Shown here in pieces: positions 45,874-58,063 of a stretch of 64,000 nt of DNA. Origin of the DNA: Papio anubis. Its lineage: Eukaryota; Chordata; Mammalia; Primates; Cercopithecidae. The DNA lies in the NCBI RefSeq assembly GCF_008728515.1, contig NC_044986.1, positions 60,749,159 through 60,813,158 on the forward strand, read 5' to 3'. The notes beneath the pieces were generated by a model, which ran no database searches, was not told the DNA's origin, and saw only the letters and a program-made list of their open reading frames with translations. The first letter of the stretch is position 1; every line of letters begins with the position of its first letter. The translations under genes were made by a program, and so were the position numbers.

Positions 45874-46184
45874 AGCAGGAGCTGTGTCAGTTTGTATAAG
45901 GATTGGAGACAATCTGCTAAACGTAGAACTGCCTGAGATATTTTTTTTTCCCACAAGAGTGACTATAGAATTCACTTTTTATAAGAGGCTACTCTTTTGT
46001 TTGAGAAGAAAACAATCCATTGGACCTCTTAGTTAGATGAAAGTAATGCCTTGATCTTACTCTGAAATAGAGATCTTACTCTGAAAATTTAAAAATTTTC
46101 CTCCTTATAGGAAGGGTGGCACTTCTTGCAAGATGCTAACTAGGGGAATAATTCTTTCTTCCTTTATGAAAAGCAATAATTTGG
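45874..46184. other. No assignable feature
   Basis: Short AT-rich interval. It has a local near-repeat, GATCTTACTCTGAAA, at about 46052 and 46072. Confidence 0.5.
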
Positions 46185-46465
46185 ATGGATGGGCCTTGAA
46201 AATATAATGCTACATGAAAGAGCCAGGCACAAATGGAATGATTCCATTTATATGAATTATCCAGAAGAGGCAAATCCATAGATGAGAAAATACATTAATT
46301 GTTGTTAGGGGCTCTGGGAAATATGGGTTCTTTTTGGTGTAATGAAAATGTGATAGAACTAGATACCGGTAATTGTTACAAAATGACACTGGATTTTACA
46401 CTTTAAGATGGATAAAATGATAAACTTTACATTATGTTTATTTTGCTACAATAAAGGACAACAAA
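46185..46465 (+). mobile_element. Ancient L1ME 3' end
   Basis: ACATGAAAGAGCCAGGCACAAATGGAATGATTCCATTTATATGAATTATCCAGAAGAGGCAAATCCATAGATGAG, GTTGTTAGGGGCTCTGGG, AATGAAAATGTGATAGAACTAGATACCGG and TTTTACACTTTAAGATGGATAAAATG match the L1ME 3' UTR in sense. Confidence 0.8.
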
Positions 46466-46689
46466 CAAAATTTTAAAACCAATGAGTTAAGAGTCTAGAA
46501 CCCTAGATTCTTAGTGTCGAAAGGATTTATTCCTCATAATGGGAAGTAAACCAGCATCTAAATGATGGTGGGGAGAAGTTGGTGCTTAGGCAAGAGAAAT
46601 CAAGCAGGTGACCCCATATGAAGGGATTTGGCAAATTGGCTCTATTGGAAGTGATATCAAGGAGTTTAGATTTCTATGCATAACAAACT

Positions 46690-47200
46690 TCTCCAAAACT
46701 CAGCATGTTGAAACAACAAGTTATCATTTTTTATGATTCTGTGTGTTAATTGGGTGGTTCTTCTGTTCCAGGAGGTATGGTTGGGATCACTTATCCAGTT
46801 GTCCTCTTCTGGGGAATGGGTGGAGCTAAAAGTTCAGGGAGGGCTCATTCACACTCTGAAGGCTTGGTGCTTCCTGCTAGCCAGGGCTCCTCAACTTTCC
46901 TTCATGTGGCCTCTCTCTTCTTATGACTCATCTTCCAGGGCTTCTCCAAGGGGTGTCACTTTGTAGTAGAATAATTTGATTTTATGATGACTGAGTCCTA
47001 AAAATTTAGAAGTTAAAAGTCTCTTGAAAATTAGGCCCCAAACAGATACAGTATCACTTCCATAACATTCTATTGATCAAAGCACTTCGTTTGGTCAATT
47101 CGTATTTAAAGGCTGGGGAATTTAACTCTGTATATTCATTGGAGGAACAGAGTGCTCATATAAACAGAAAAAGTTTCATGGCCATTTTTGAATAATATCT
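46690..47200 (-). mobile_element. Old MLT1-like LTR
   Basis: CAAACTTCTCCAAAACTCAGCATGTTGAAACAACAAGTTATCATTTTTTATGATTCTGTG, GTGTTAATTGGGTGGTTCTTCTGTTCC, ATGTGGCCTCTCTCTTCTTATGACTC, CCATAACATTCTATTGATCAAAGCA resemble an old ERVL-MaLR LTR in reverse. The name is uncertain; the 77-aa frame here is not a gene. Confidence 0.5.
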
Positions 47201-47209
47201 ACCATGAAC

Positions 47210-48350
47210 ATCCACCTTTATAGTTTCCTTCTTAGCTTTTTAATTTTATCTCCAAGCCTTAAGTACAGTAATTTAACATCATGAAGATTTTTTTGTTGCC
47301 TATGTTCCAATGACTTAAGAAATTTGTCAATGTCCATTCTGGATGGAAGGAGAAAAAGGAAAATGGCCATGGTTATGTCACAGTGACTAAGGGAGGTCAT
47401 TCAAGAAATGGAAAGGCTGTCTGGGGGAAAATGGCTGGGGAAGGCAATAAGTGAGAAACAAAATAAGTTTTGTGGAGCATGAAAGTATTTTGTAGGGATT
47501 CTCAGAAACAAGAAGGGGAGCATATTGAAAGTCTTCCCTAATTCATAATTGAAACTTATACTAAATTTGGGGTTCTCAAATAAGAAAAAATGACTCCATA
47601 AGATTGGAGAACGTAGAATCGTATATGTTACATGGGGACATCAAACAAAGCATGCAAATCTATTTTATGAGGATATTGGAAAAGAGGTACACAGCAACCA
47701 AAAGGGCAGAAGTCTCCAATGGAGTCATGAAGTCCATGAAGTATCAAACATATAGCTCTCATATCATACTCATAAGGTAACTGTCCTTGTAAAACGTTAA
47801 GAATGATTTCTTAAATATAAAACAGAGTGATAATTGAAGAAGGAATTATGATCAAGAACAGATGTTCTGTTAAATATTTGAGTCATAATTGTATTATTGT
47901 CTTTCATAGCATATCCATCAGCACAAAAATATTTTAATTACTTTCAGTTACATGCTTCTAGATATATTACTTATAAAAGCATTTTAATATTTGCCTTGGT
48001 CTACTTTCACTGTTGTTATTGAAAAACAGAGTGGCATATTTCAGAACTAAGATAAATTAACAAAATGAAATATCATTTTAGGGGTATCTGAACCCAATAT
48101 GCAAATGGGATACTAGAGAAATGGCAAATAAATAATTTGACTTCCTATGTAATCACTTAAATGCCATTAATTTCTAAAAGGCAGAATAATTTGGTGTTAA
48201 AAGTAATATGGTTATCATCTGTATACAATAAGTAAAAACACTTTGCTTATTATTACAAGGGAATATATATTATAAGTTGAAAAATAACTTGGGTTCTTTA
48301 TAGCACATGTTTTTCTTATTGGAAAAGGATTATATGGTAACATTTTAAGT
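47210..48350. other. No assignable feature
   Basis: AT-rich unassigned DNA. Confidence 0.5.
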
Positions 48351-48361
48351 TAAGAATGAAA

Positions 48362-48654
48362 GGCTGGGTTTAGTGGCTCACGCCTATAATTCCAGTGCTT
48401 TGGGAGGCCTGGGTGGGAGGATCACTTGAGGCCAGGAGTTTGAGACAAGTCTGGGCACCATAGCCAGACTTTATCTCTAAAAATCCCCCCAAAATTATCT
48501 GGGCATGGTGGTGTATGCCTTTAGTCCCATCAGCCTTGGTACACGGAGGCAGGAGGATTGCTTGAGCCCAGGAGATTGAAGTTGCACTGAGCCGTAATTG
48601 TGCCACTGCACTCCGGCCTGGGAAAGAAAGTGAGACTCTGTATCCCATGCAAAA
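48362..48654 (+). mobile_element. AluJ with very short tail
   Basis: GGCTGGGTTTAGTGGCTCACGCC... with J-type AGGATCACTTGAGGCCAGGAGTTTGAGAC. Flanked by AAGAATGAAA at 48352-48361 and 48655-48664, an exact 10-bp duplication. Only a few A's remain of the tail (CCCATGCAAAA). Confidence 0.92.
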
Positions 48655-48664
48655 AAGAATGAAA

Positions 48665-50570
48665 ATTTACTTTATGAACAGACTTCTACTGAAGGGAAAA
48701 CAATCTCTTGGATTCAAGCTACATTAAGCATTAATTAGTGGTATCATCCCTGTAGCACCTGAACAACACCTCAGAACAGATAGCAGTGGCCATGAGACTG
48801 GAAAGGTGAACTGGCATCCTCTTTTGTGCCTTGTATTACCCCTTTAGTTGATGGATTGAGGGGAGACTTCCAGGTTAGTGAGGGAGAACTTGGAGGGAAT
48901 GGGAAATGAGGGAGTGGGGCGGTGGCTATTGATCAACTGGAATGCAGATCTTTACATATTTTAATAATATGCATGTTTATATGATAGAAACATGTTTGCA
49001 ATTTTGTCTCTATTTTTTTTTCCTATTTAAAAAAATTGTATTTCTTAAGCACCTAGGTTGAAGTTTGCTAGTAAAGAGAAATATCTAGTTTCTGGTCTCA
49101 AAAACTTTAATAGCTACCTAAAGAAAAACAGCTTAAGTATCTAGAGAGCCAAACAAATTTTGTATTTAGGTATAAATTCTTTGGAGAAGATTATAAGTGT
49201 TATGTGAATTAAAGAAGGGAGACTCCTCTGTGGCCAGGAGTAATTGAAGAATAGAAAATTTACTGCGAAGTAATTGAAATTTGGATTTGAGGAGTGGGCG
49301 GGGGATAAAATAGGCATGGAAAAGGATGTAGGTAGAACATTCCTCAGGTAACGAGAACAGATAAGCAAACGAAAGGGATGGCCATTCTTCCCTTGAAGGC
49401 AGATTGTAGACAGGCCTGTGTAGCTGTTAATGGCTCATGTGTATGCCATGTTGACATGTTTGTCAGGGACATTTTGATAATGTTGAGTAGCAAATCAATT
49501 CACTTTTTCATTCTTTTTTTTTCAATTGTCAAGTAATATATACAACACATTTGCTAATTCTCAGTCTATGTCTTAGCCACATTTCTTGCAGATTCCAAGC
49601 CCCATAGAAAAAGATCCCCTGGGTCAAAATAGCCTTCTTAAAATGGCCACCAGAGTTCAACTCTGAAAAACTGGACTCTAAAATAGTTACACTTGAAAGG
49701 CTGAAGTTAGCAGTTCAGGCCTAGAATTAATTTTTAAAATCCACTCCTGAGTCAAGTGCAGTACCTATTAAGAAAGACAGCACAAGAGGGAGAAGCTATC
49801 TATTTGTATCCTTGTTGGTGTTTCTCTAGAAGGAATAGTAATTCATGTGAAGCAAAATCAAGCAAATGTCTTAATTTTGTATCCAAGACTCTAACTTGGA
49901 ATTACAGACTATTGAGGTGTGTGTCCTCTGACAAGTGATAGCTTAATAGGCTATATTTTTGAGATTAAAAGACATACCAAAATATAGCGATAGATAAAAA
50001 TAGGTGAAAACATATAGATTTTTATTTAGTTTCTCACAACATCATACCTATGACAAAAAATATTAAAACAGGAGTTGTCTGCTCTTAAGAGGTTATCTTC
50101 ATCCTTTCTGTATTTTTAATCTTTATGCAAGAAGTGAGCCAATCTTATGAATGAAGGTTATGTATTGAAACTGAGCAAAATAATTTTCTGAGTCTGAGCA
50201 CATACTATCAAAAATGATGGAATGTAAACAAAGACGTGTTCAGATTATTTCTCACTCACAATTACATGTCTACAGTGCTTTCTTGCTAGCCATGTCTGAG
50301 TTTCAAGAAAGATATGCAAAATAAGTCATGGGTACTCACCTAAACAAAAGAGATCCAGCATAAAAAGGTATGCGACTATACTGGTGCAAAACAACCGATT
50401 ATTAGGTCTGTATATTTTCTCGCTAAATAGCGTGACAAGGGTCACAATCTATATGCTACACCATTTGCAACTTCTCTTTATCCGGGTTAATGCTATCACA
50501 TATAATTCTTAGGAAAGAAAACAATTATTATCTTTGAGGATTAAGTTAGAAAATCAAGGAAGCATAAGAA
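48665..50570. other. No assignable feature
   Basis: Unassigned DNA. No repeat family recognised and no credible frame. Confidence 0.45.
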
Positions 50571-50573
50571 TTT

Positions 50574-50710
50574 TCCCTCCCCCTCCCTCCCTCCCTCCTC
50601 TTTTCTTTCCTTCCTTCCTTCCTTCCTTCCTTCCTTCCTTCCTTCCTTCCTTCCTTCCTTCCTTCCTTCCTTCCTTCCTTCCTTCCTTCTTTCCTTCCTT
50701 CCTTTGTCTT
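50574..50710. repeat. (TTCC)n microsatellite with CCCT lead-in
   Basis: CCCTCCCCCTCCCTCCCTCCC, then TTCC repeated for about 95 bp, nearly pure. The strand asymmetry is complete (polypyrimidine on +). The Pro/Ser/Phe and Lys/Glu/Gly repeat frames across it are artefacts. Confidence 0.97.
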
Positions 50711-52653
50711 TCTTTGTCTTCATTTTAAGGTCTAGGAATCACCTTTATAATCATCCAATGCAGTTATTTAGCACTTCTTTTACAGCCTTGAAAATTTTTC
50801 AAAACTCTTTTTTTTTTTTTTTTCCTGGAACTCCAGTGTATAAAAGAGATAACTTAAGAGTTATTCTGGCTAAGGAAGGCAAGCATTGGAATTCCTGGAC
50901 TTCATTCACTCTACCTCCCACTGCTCTACAATGGGTGACAGGAGGAAATACTCAAAATTTTGGGATCTAGTAAAAAGTCCTCATTTTATGTATGATAAAA
51001 CTGAAATCCAGAGTAGAAAAACTTTCTCAGGTGCAACATTATATATTACTGTTTTGTGTAATGTATCAGATTGTATTATAGGATAAAAAGAAATTATTTA
51101 CAAAATTATAATAAATAACAATCTGATGTTTTTTGGCTAGAGAGTTTACCACAGTTTAATTATATGAGAACTGATATTTGGAAATCTTTGATATATTACA
51201 ATAGTAAAAGTAGAAGCATTAAATCAGTATGGGAATAATACTTTTTAAGACATATAAAGATACAGATGAGGTAAGGAGAGGAAGCTGCAGCATGTTTAGG
51301 TTCTGCCAACCATAATAGTGGGATGAGCCACACAGTGAGCTAGAATTTGAGTAACGGAGCAGAGCGTCTATGCTTCACAACAATCACTTCATGGCCATCA
51401 TGATAATGACACTGTAGTAAAGCAACCTATATGCAATGAAATCAAATTCAAATGAAAGAAATACAACAAGTAAGAAACTAAACATGATCTTGTGAAATTC
51501 CTTTTGATTTTTTGACAATTGAATTGAAGTTTAAGAAGTGTTTCAGTGGCAGACAAACTTAAAACCATGGAGAAAATGGCTTGCATAGGAAATTAAAAAG
51601 ATTCTTTGAGCTTTTGTTCCTGTGATTTTCTTGAATAAGGCATCAGTTTGTCTTCTCTCCTACTGGTATGGTCTTTAAAACTTAATCTATTTTTCCTGGG
51701 AATATTTCCATGAATAAATCAAGATTTGGACCTATATATTATTTCTAGGAAAATTTCCCGAAATAAAGGCTTAAACCTACATATTCTTCCTGGCAAAACT
51801 GTCCTGTGATGACTAACACTGAGACTTATTCTAGTGAATCTTTTGGTCTTGGAATGAAAAAATTTTTAAAAGTATTTTCGTTATGCAGAAGAAAAAAAAA
51901 AAACAGAAAAAATATCAGATCACTTCCAAGGGAGAGAAAAACATGTTGATGTCAAACTCTTTGACAGTGATGTTTTATGCTATAAGACAAAGGACTAACA
52001 TATGTAGGAGACTCAAGGAAGGAAAATGTGAGCCAAATGTTTTCTATTCAGGCAGAAATGATTTTCAATATTAAAGCTGTAGGCTAACACAAACATGCAA
52101 GAACTCAGGAAATATGGTTCCCATGGAACCTACCAGAGAGTATTTTAGATAACCAAAGTCACTGGAAAGTCATTGGCATAGTACGAGTGGTGAGCCCTGA
52201 ATACATATATGACTGTAGAACTAGTACTAAAGAATAAGCGTGAGAGGGACAGTAGAGTTGTGACAGTTATACACTATGCAGATTTAGAAAATTATTAAGG
52301 TGGGAGAAAGAGAGAAAAAATTGTCTTAACTACAAGATAAACCATAAATTAAAAAGACAAACTGAAACAGATGATATTGTGAAAGGATAAAACATGAAAC
52401 TATTATTAGATATAACTGAGGTCAAACTCATCAACCATGTCAAAAACACACATGGCTTAATTTATCAAAACAAAGAAAACAATTTTCAGATTGGTTAACA
52501 GAAAAAAAATAGTAGTATGACATATAATAGGCCTGTGAAACATGAAGTGACTCAGAAAAGTTAAAAACAAAAAAGTGAACCTGATTCTACTGAGTAGAAG
52601 CAAGAGAGAAGAAGGCAAGGTTTGCAATCTAGAATCCAGATGACTGACAAAAT
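50711..52653. other. No assignable feature
   Basis: AT-rich DNA with a T-run at 50808-50823 and A-runs near 51890. Nothing else supported. Confidence 0.45.
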
Positions 52654-52670
52654 GGGAGTTAATTTTTTTT
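52654..52670. repeat. Target-site duplication (left) of the short young L1
   Basis: GGGAGTTAATTTTTTTT, identical to 53120-53136. Confidence 0.93.
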
Positions 52671-53119
52671 TGTTGTTGTTTTTTTTTTTTTTTTAATTTA
52701 TTTATTATTATTATACTTTAAGTTGTAGGGTACATGTGCATAACATGCAGGTTTGTTACATATGTATACTTGTGCCATGTTGGTCTGCTGCACCCATCAA
52801 CTCGTCATTTACATCAGGTATAACTCCCAATGCAATCCCTCCCCCCTCCCCCCTCCCCATGTTAGGCCCCGGTGTGTGATGTTCCCCTTCCTGAGTCCAA
52901 GTGATCTCATTGTTCAGTTCCCACCTATGAGTGAGAACATGCGGTGTTTGGTTTTCTGTTCTTGTGATAGTTTGCTAAGAATGATGGTTTCCAGCTGCAT
53001 CCATGTCCCTACAAAGGACGCAAACTCATCCTTTTTTATGGCTGCATAGTATTCCATGGTGTATATGTGCCACATTTTCTTAATCCAATCTGTCACTGAT
53101 GGACATTTGGGTTGATTCC
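52671..53119 (-). mobile_element. Young monkey-type L1, severely 5' truncated
   Basis: About 450 bp: tail, 3' UTR, and the last roughly 60 codons of ORF2 (frame 52914-53096, ending HRMFSLIGGN). 17-bp exact target duplication. The 3' UTR is nearly the same as that of the element at 56032 and unlike human L1PA2-6 as I recall them. 5' truncated during insertion, so never mobile itself. Confidence 0.93.
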
Positions 53120-53136
53120 GGGAGTTAATTTTTTTT

Positions 53137-54055
53137 AAAAAAAAGGCAGTAAGAGAGGCAACAGATAGTATTTTTCTTTGCTAAAGGCTTACAGTCAGTT
53201 TAAAGATTTAACATAGTGACAATTTTTATAAAGTAAAAACTGCAAGGGATGTAAGGAAAAATAGAAACTGTTTCAGATTGGGTTGACAAAGAAATGCCTT
53301 CTGAGACAATGATATGAAGTCAGTTGGGAGATGATCTGAAAAAGCATGAGTACAGTAGCAGGAAGGTGATACAGGAAAAGTTAAGGAAGCCAGGAGAGGA
53401 TGTGTAATCAGTGATTTTTGCTGTGGGCCATGGAAACTTATCCTTGCCAGGAATGCTGGAAGACAATATAGAGCAGAGCTCAGAGTTAGACCACAGCAGG
53501 GGCAGGACACCCAGGAAACATTTTCTCCAACTCATATCTGGTATTGCCCTGAGGGCTTTTCTAGTGTCATTAATTTTCTCAAAAAGGCTGAAAAACTTTA
53601 AGCAGAAAGTCACGAGAACACTGATATACACATAGGACAGTGGGTAGTAAAGAAACATAGCCAGAACACTATTAATAATGGGATGCTACTCCATGTCCAT
53701 GAGTATCATATGGACAAAATAATTCAAATTGACTATGATTGAAATATGGGTCTTAAATATATACACATGTCTATACATATATCTATATTTATAAATACTA
53801 TACATGTATATCTCTATCATATATAAATATAAAACTGAAGAACAGAAGACATGATAATTGACCATAAAGACATTGAGGATGCAAAGAGATTTCAATGAAT
53901 TCACATCCAAAGATGAGAAGTAATATAAACATTGATAATACAAATACTGTCTCTGTAAATAGAATAGAATTAGAAATGAATTAATTTAAAAACCATGACC
54001 TTTACCAATTTTACTGCATTAAAAAGGCACACAAAAATATTTGAACAAATGAGGG
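53137..54055. other. No assignable feature
   Basis: Unassigned; a TATA/ATAC-rich patch at 53755-53835. The 85-112-aa minus frames show no domain. Confidence 0.45.
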
Positions 54056-54059
54056 CAAA

Positions 54060-54323
54060 TCGTGTTCATAAACTGAAAGAATATCATAACAAATTTAATT
54101 ATTCTCTAAATGTTGATATATAAACTTAATGTAATGCCAAGTACAATTCCAACAGAAGTTTTTTTCTTAGTTGTTGAGAATTACTTTTAAATGGCTCATG
54201 ACTATATAAAAATTGATTAATAGCAGTAACATACAAAAAGTATGTCAATCTTAAAAATAATGGTAAAGTTTCTGCTATTAAAAAGAGTATCCCACTGATG
54301 AGTATTAGAATACACACAAATAT
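54060..54323 (+). mobile_element. Ancient L1M ORF2 fragment, left part
   Basis: GTTCATAAACTGAAAGAATATC...TAAATGTTGATATATAAACTTAATGTAATGCCAAGTACAATTCCAACAGAAGTTTTTTTC follows the L1M ORF2 thumb region in sense, with a decayed frame. Interrupted by the AluS at 54324. Confidence 0.5.
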
Positions 54324-54618
54324 GGCCAGGCATGGTAGCTCACACTTGTAATCCCAGTACTTTGGGAGGCAGAGGAGGGTGGATTACGAGGTCAGGAGTT
54401 CAAGACCAGCCTGACTAAGATGGTGAAACGCTGTCTCTAGTAAAAATACAAAAATTAGCCAGGCATGGTGGCGGGTGCTTGTAATCCCAGCTACTCGGGA
54501 GGCTGAGGCAGGAGAATCGCTTGAACCCAGGGGGTGGAGGTTACAGTGAGCTGAGATCGCACTACTGCACTCCAGCCTGGGCGACAGAGTGAGAGTCTGT
54601 TTCAAAAAAAAAAAAAAA
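54324..54618 (+). mobile_element. AluS
   Basis: GGCCAGGCATGGTAGCTCACAC... to a 15-base A-tail. S-type AGGTCAGGAGTTCAAGACCAGCC. Flanks GAATACACAC and GAATATATAC suggest a diverged duplication. Confidence 0.94.
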
Positions 54619-54842
54619 GAATATATACCAATAGGTCAGTAACATGGAATGGAGAAAACAGATTCTGGCAGATTTGAGAATGTAGAATTTTATATATTTG
54701 TATTTGAGAATATATACATATATCAATTAAAAATTTAATGTATGAGAAAAGTAATATTTCGGTTCACTGGAGGCAATGTAAATTAATAAATGTAGCTGGC
54801 ACAACTCCATCTAAAAGAAAATAACATTTTCATCTAACTACA
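54619..54842 (+). mobile_element. Ancient L1M ORF2 fragment, middle part
   Basis: CCAATAGGTCAGTAACATGGAATGGAGAAAACAGATTCTGGCAG continues the L1M (family: ATAGATCAATGGAACAGAATAGAGAG). Weakly conserved after 54700. Confidence 0.4.
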
Positions 54843-55276
54843 TGTATTAATTTGTGATGGTTGCCATAACAAAGGGTCACAAACTGGGTGGCTTAAACAG
54901 AAATTTATTGTTCCACAGTTCTTGTGCCCAGAGGTCTGAGATCAAGATGCTGGTTGGTTCTTTCTGAGGGCTGAGAGGAAAAACCAGTCCCAGGCCTCTC
55001 TCCTAGCTTCTGGTATTTGCGAGCTATCTGTGACACGCCTTGGCTTGTGGATGCATCACCCCCACCTCTTCATGCTCACATGCATTCTCCCTTGTGCGCT
55101 TGTCTGTCTCTTCACATGCCATTCTTTTATAAGGATCCACCCTACGAAAATGTGACCCCTTATGAACTTAATTAATTATATCTGCAATAACCTGTGTCCA
55201 AATAAGATCACATCCAGAGATAGTGGGAGTTGGAACTTCAACATATAAATTTTCGGGGGACATAATTCAAACCACA
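54843..55276 (-). mobile_element. MLT1-like LTR inside the ancient L1
   Basis: TGTATTAATTTGTGATGGTTGCCATAACAAAGGGTCACAAACTGGGTGGCTTAAACAGAAATTTATTG at one end and CAACATATAAATTTTCGGGGGACATAATTCAAACCACA at the other are reverse LTR termini of this common family. The flanking pentamers do not match. The exact subfamily is not assigned. Confidence 0.65.
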
Positions 55277-55399
55277 GTTCAAACACTGTATATTCAAATT
55301 TCAATTGTACTAAATATAAACAGCTGAATAGAAAACAAGCAAATATTTTGAAAACAGAACTATTACAAGGTTAAGTGTTCATATTACCAATAAATACAT

Positions 55400-55965
55400 G
55401 ATAAACACCTGTCTTTCCTAGTAATTAGGAAAAGAGTTATTAAAATATTATAACATTTTGACATATACATTACACATATTTCATTGGTAAAAGGAAAAAT
55501 AAAGTAGACAACGTTGACTGGCAAGGATGTGGAAAAGGGGGTATTCTCAAACATAGTAGAAAAATGAGTTTTACAGCATATAAAAAGTCACCTAATGACT
55601 TCCCTTATCATTTTATGTGCATATCTTCTAATAATGCCATCCTTGCAAATCTATTTCTAGAAATAAAAGAACTGGCATATATCAACGTATGCAATTGGAT
55701 GCTGATGTCTTTGACTGTAGTAGCAAGAAAAGCAGGTAAAATGATTATTTTGTAATAAGAATATGCTTAAATATTTTGTAGTTTATTTATATCACGGTAT
55801 ATTTAAGTCATTATAATGAATGCAATAAATAAATAATAGCTGACTTGGAGACGGAGTTACAGGAGAAAAGCAAGATGCAGAGAACTACAATATAAAATAA
55901 CATTTTTGTAAAACAATTGAAACTATGTAACTTTTACGTTTAAATGCACTTTAATATATAGAGAT
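55400..55965 (+). mobile_element. Ancient L1MEf-like 3' segment
   Basis: CCTAGTAATTAGGAAAAGAG, TTGACTGGCAAGGATGTGGAAAAGGG, CTAGAAATAAAAGAACTGG, AGCAAGATGCAGAGAACTACAATATAAAATAACATTTTTGTAAAAC matches, in order, the ORF2 C-terminal and 3' region of old L1ME elements in sense. With 54060-54842 it forms one split element. Confidence 0.6.
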
Positions 55966-56016
55966 ATTGTATATTACAATGAAAACTATTAACCTTCTTC
56001 ATTTCTTTATAAGAAT

Positions 56017-56031
56017 GCAAAGTAACATATT
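56017..56031. repeat. Target-site duplication (left) of the young L1
   Basis: GCAAAGTAACATATT, identical to 57819-57833. Confidence 0.94.
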
Positions 56032-57818
56032 TTTTTATTTTTTTAAAATTTATTTATTATTATTATACTGTAAGTTGTAGGGTACATGTGCATAACGTGC
56101 AGGTTTGTTACATATGTATACTTGTGCCTTGTTGGTGTGCTGCACCCATCAACTCGTCATTTACATCAGGTATAACTCCCAATGCAATCCCTCCCCCCTC
56201 CCCCCTCCCCATGATAGGCCCCGGTGTGTGATGTTCCCCTTCCTGAGTCCAAGTGATCTCATTGTTCAGTTCCCACCTATGAGTGAGAACATGTGGTGTT
56301 TGGTTTTCTGTTCTTGTGATAGTTTGCTAAGAATGATGGATTCCAGCTGCATCCATGTCCCTACAAAGGACACAAACTCATCCTTTTTGATGGCTGCATA
56401 GTATTCCATGGTGTATATGTGCCACATTTTCTTAATCCAATCTGTCACTGATGGACATTTGGGTTGATTCCAAGTCTTTGCTATTGTGAATAGTGCTGCA
56501 ATAAACATACGTGTGCATGTGTCTTTAGAGCAGCATAATTTATAATCCTTTGGGTATATACCCAGTAATGGGATGGCTGGGTCATATGGTACATCTAGTT
56601 CTAGATCCTTGAGGAATCGCCATACTGTTTTCCATAATGGTTGAACTAGTTTACAATCCCACCAACAGTGTAAAAGTGTTCCTATTTCTCCACATCCTCT
56701 CCAGCACCTGTTGTTTCCTGACTTTTTAATGATCGCCATTCTAACTGGTGTGAGATGGTATCTCATTGTGGTTTTGATTTGCATTTCTCTGATGGCCAGT
56801 GATGATGAGCATTTTTTCATGTGTTTGTTGGCTGTATGAATGTCTTCTTTTGAGAAATGTCTATTCATATCCTTTGCCCACTTTTTGATGGGGTTGTTTG
56901 TTTTTTTCTTGTAAATTTGTTTGAGTTCTTTGTAGGTTCTGGATATTAGCCCTTTGTCAGATGAGTAGATTGCAAAAATTTTCTCCCATTCTGTAGGTTG
57001 CCTGTTCACTCTGATGGTAGTTTCTTTTGCTGTGCAGAAGCTCTTTAGTTTAATGAGATCCCATTTGTCAATTTTGGCTTTTGCTGCCGTTGCTTTTGGT
57101 GTTTTAGACATGAAGTCTTTGCCCATGCCTATGTCCTGAATGGTACTACCTAGGTTTTCCTCTAGGATTTTTATGGTATTAGGTCTAACATTTAAGTCTC
57201 TAATCCATCTTGAATTAATTTTCTTATAAGGAGTAAGGAAAGGATCCAGTTTCAGCTTTCTACTTATGGCTAGCCAATTTTCCCAGCACCATTTATTAAA
57301 TAGGGAATCCTTTCCCCATTTCTTGTTTCTCTCAGGTGTGTCAAAGATCAGATGGCTGTAGATGTGTGGTATTATTTCTGAGGACTCTGTTCTGTTCCAT
57401 TGGTCTATATCTCTGTTTTGGTACCAGTACCATGCTGTTTTGGTTACTGTAGCCTTGTAGTATAGTTTGAAGTCAGGTAGCGTGATGCCTCCAGCTTTGT
57501 TCTTTTGACTTAGGATTGTCTTGGCAATGCGGGCTCTTTTTTGGTTCCATATGAACTTTAAAGCAGTTTTTTCCAATTCTGTGAAGAAACTCATTGGTAG
57601 CTTGATGGGGATGGCATTGAATCTATAAATAACCTTGGGCAGTATGGCCATTTTCACGATATTGATTCTTCCTATCCATGAGCATGGTATGTTCTTCCAT
57701 TTGTTTGTGTCCTCTTTTATTTCACTGAGCAGTGGTTTGTAGTTCTCCTTGAAGAGGTCCTTTACATCCCTTGTAAGTTGGATTCCTAGGTATTTGATTC
57801 TCTTTGAAGCAATTGTGA
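56032..57818 (-). mobile_element. Young monkey-type L1, 5' truncated (1.8 kb)
   Basis: Minus-strand L1 with 3' UTR and T-rich tail at 56032-56070, 5' truncated inside ORF2. Exact 15-bp target duplication. No frameshift or stop in about 516 codons of ORF2, and a 3' UTR almost identical to the copy at 52671. This suggests recent insertion in the monkey lineage. Confidence 0.95.
56266..57818 (-). pseudogene. L1 ORF2 C-terminal fragment, open frame
   Basis: ORF2 of L1 encodes an endonuclease-reverse transcriptase of about 1275 residues. This frame keeps only the last 516 or so: the thumb region after the RT core (IASKRIKYLGIQLTRDVKDL onward), the linker, and the Cys-rich domain with C-X3-C-X7-H-X4-C at residues 373-390 of the frame, ending MFSLIGGN at 56266. 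The endonuclease and the RT catalytic motifs are absent because of 5' truncation. The nominal start of the frame is a TTG that spans the host duplication, so there is no native start or promoter. Intact frame but a dead-on-arrival copy. Confidence 0.93.
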
Positions 57819-57833
57819 GCAAAGTAACATATT

Positions 57834-58052
57834 AATGAAAGAGTACCAAATTGTGAATATCGAATATGTAAGGTGGACAAAGGCTAGATGACGATGGGCT
57901 GAGGGTAGCAGACAGATAAGAATAAGAAGAAAAAAGAGGAGGAAGAGGAAAAGGAAATCAGCTTTATTATTACAGGTGAAACTTTATGAAAGTGCATGAC
58001 TTTATAACTATGAATTCAACAGTAAAGCCCTTGAAACTAGAAATAGACAGAT
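57834..58052. repeat. Purine-rich patch in unassigned DNA
   Basis: 57917-57958 is nearly all A/G (AAGAATAAGAAGAAAAAAGAGGAGGAAGAGG...). Otherwise nothing. Confidence 0.5.
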
Positions 58053-58063
58053 AAGTAGAATTG

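Noticed and set aside
50534..50728. Repetitive Pro-Ser-Phe-Leu frame, and the Lys-Glu-Gly-Arg frame opposite
   Set aside because: Both are translations of the (TTCC)n microsatellite.
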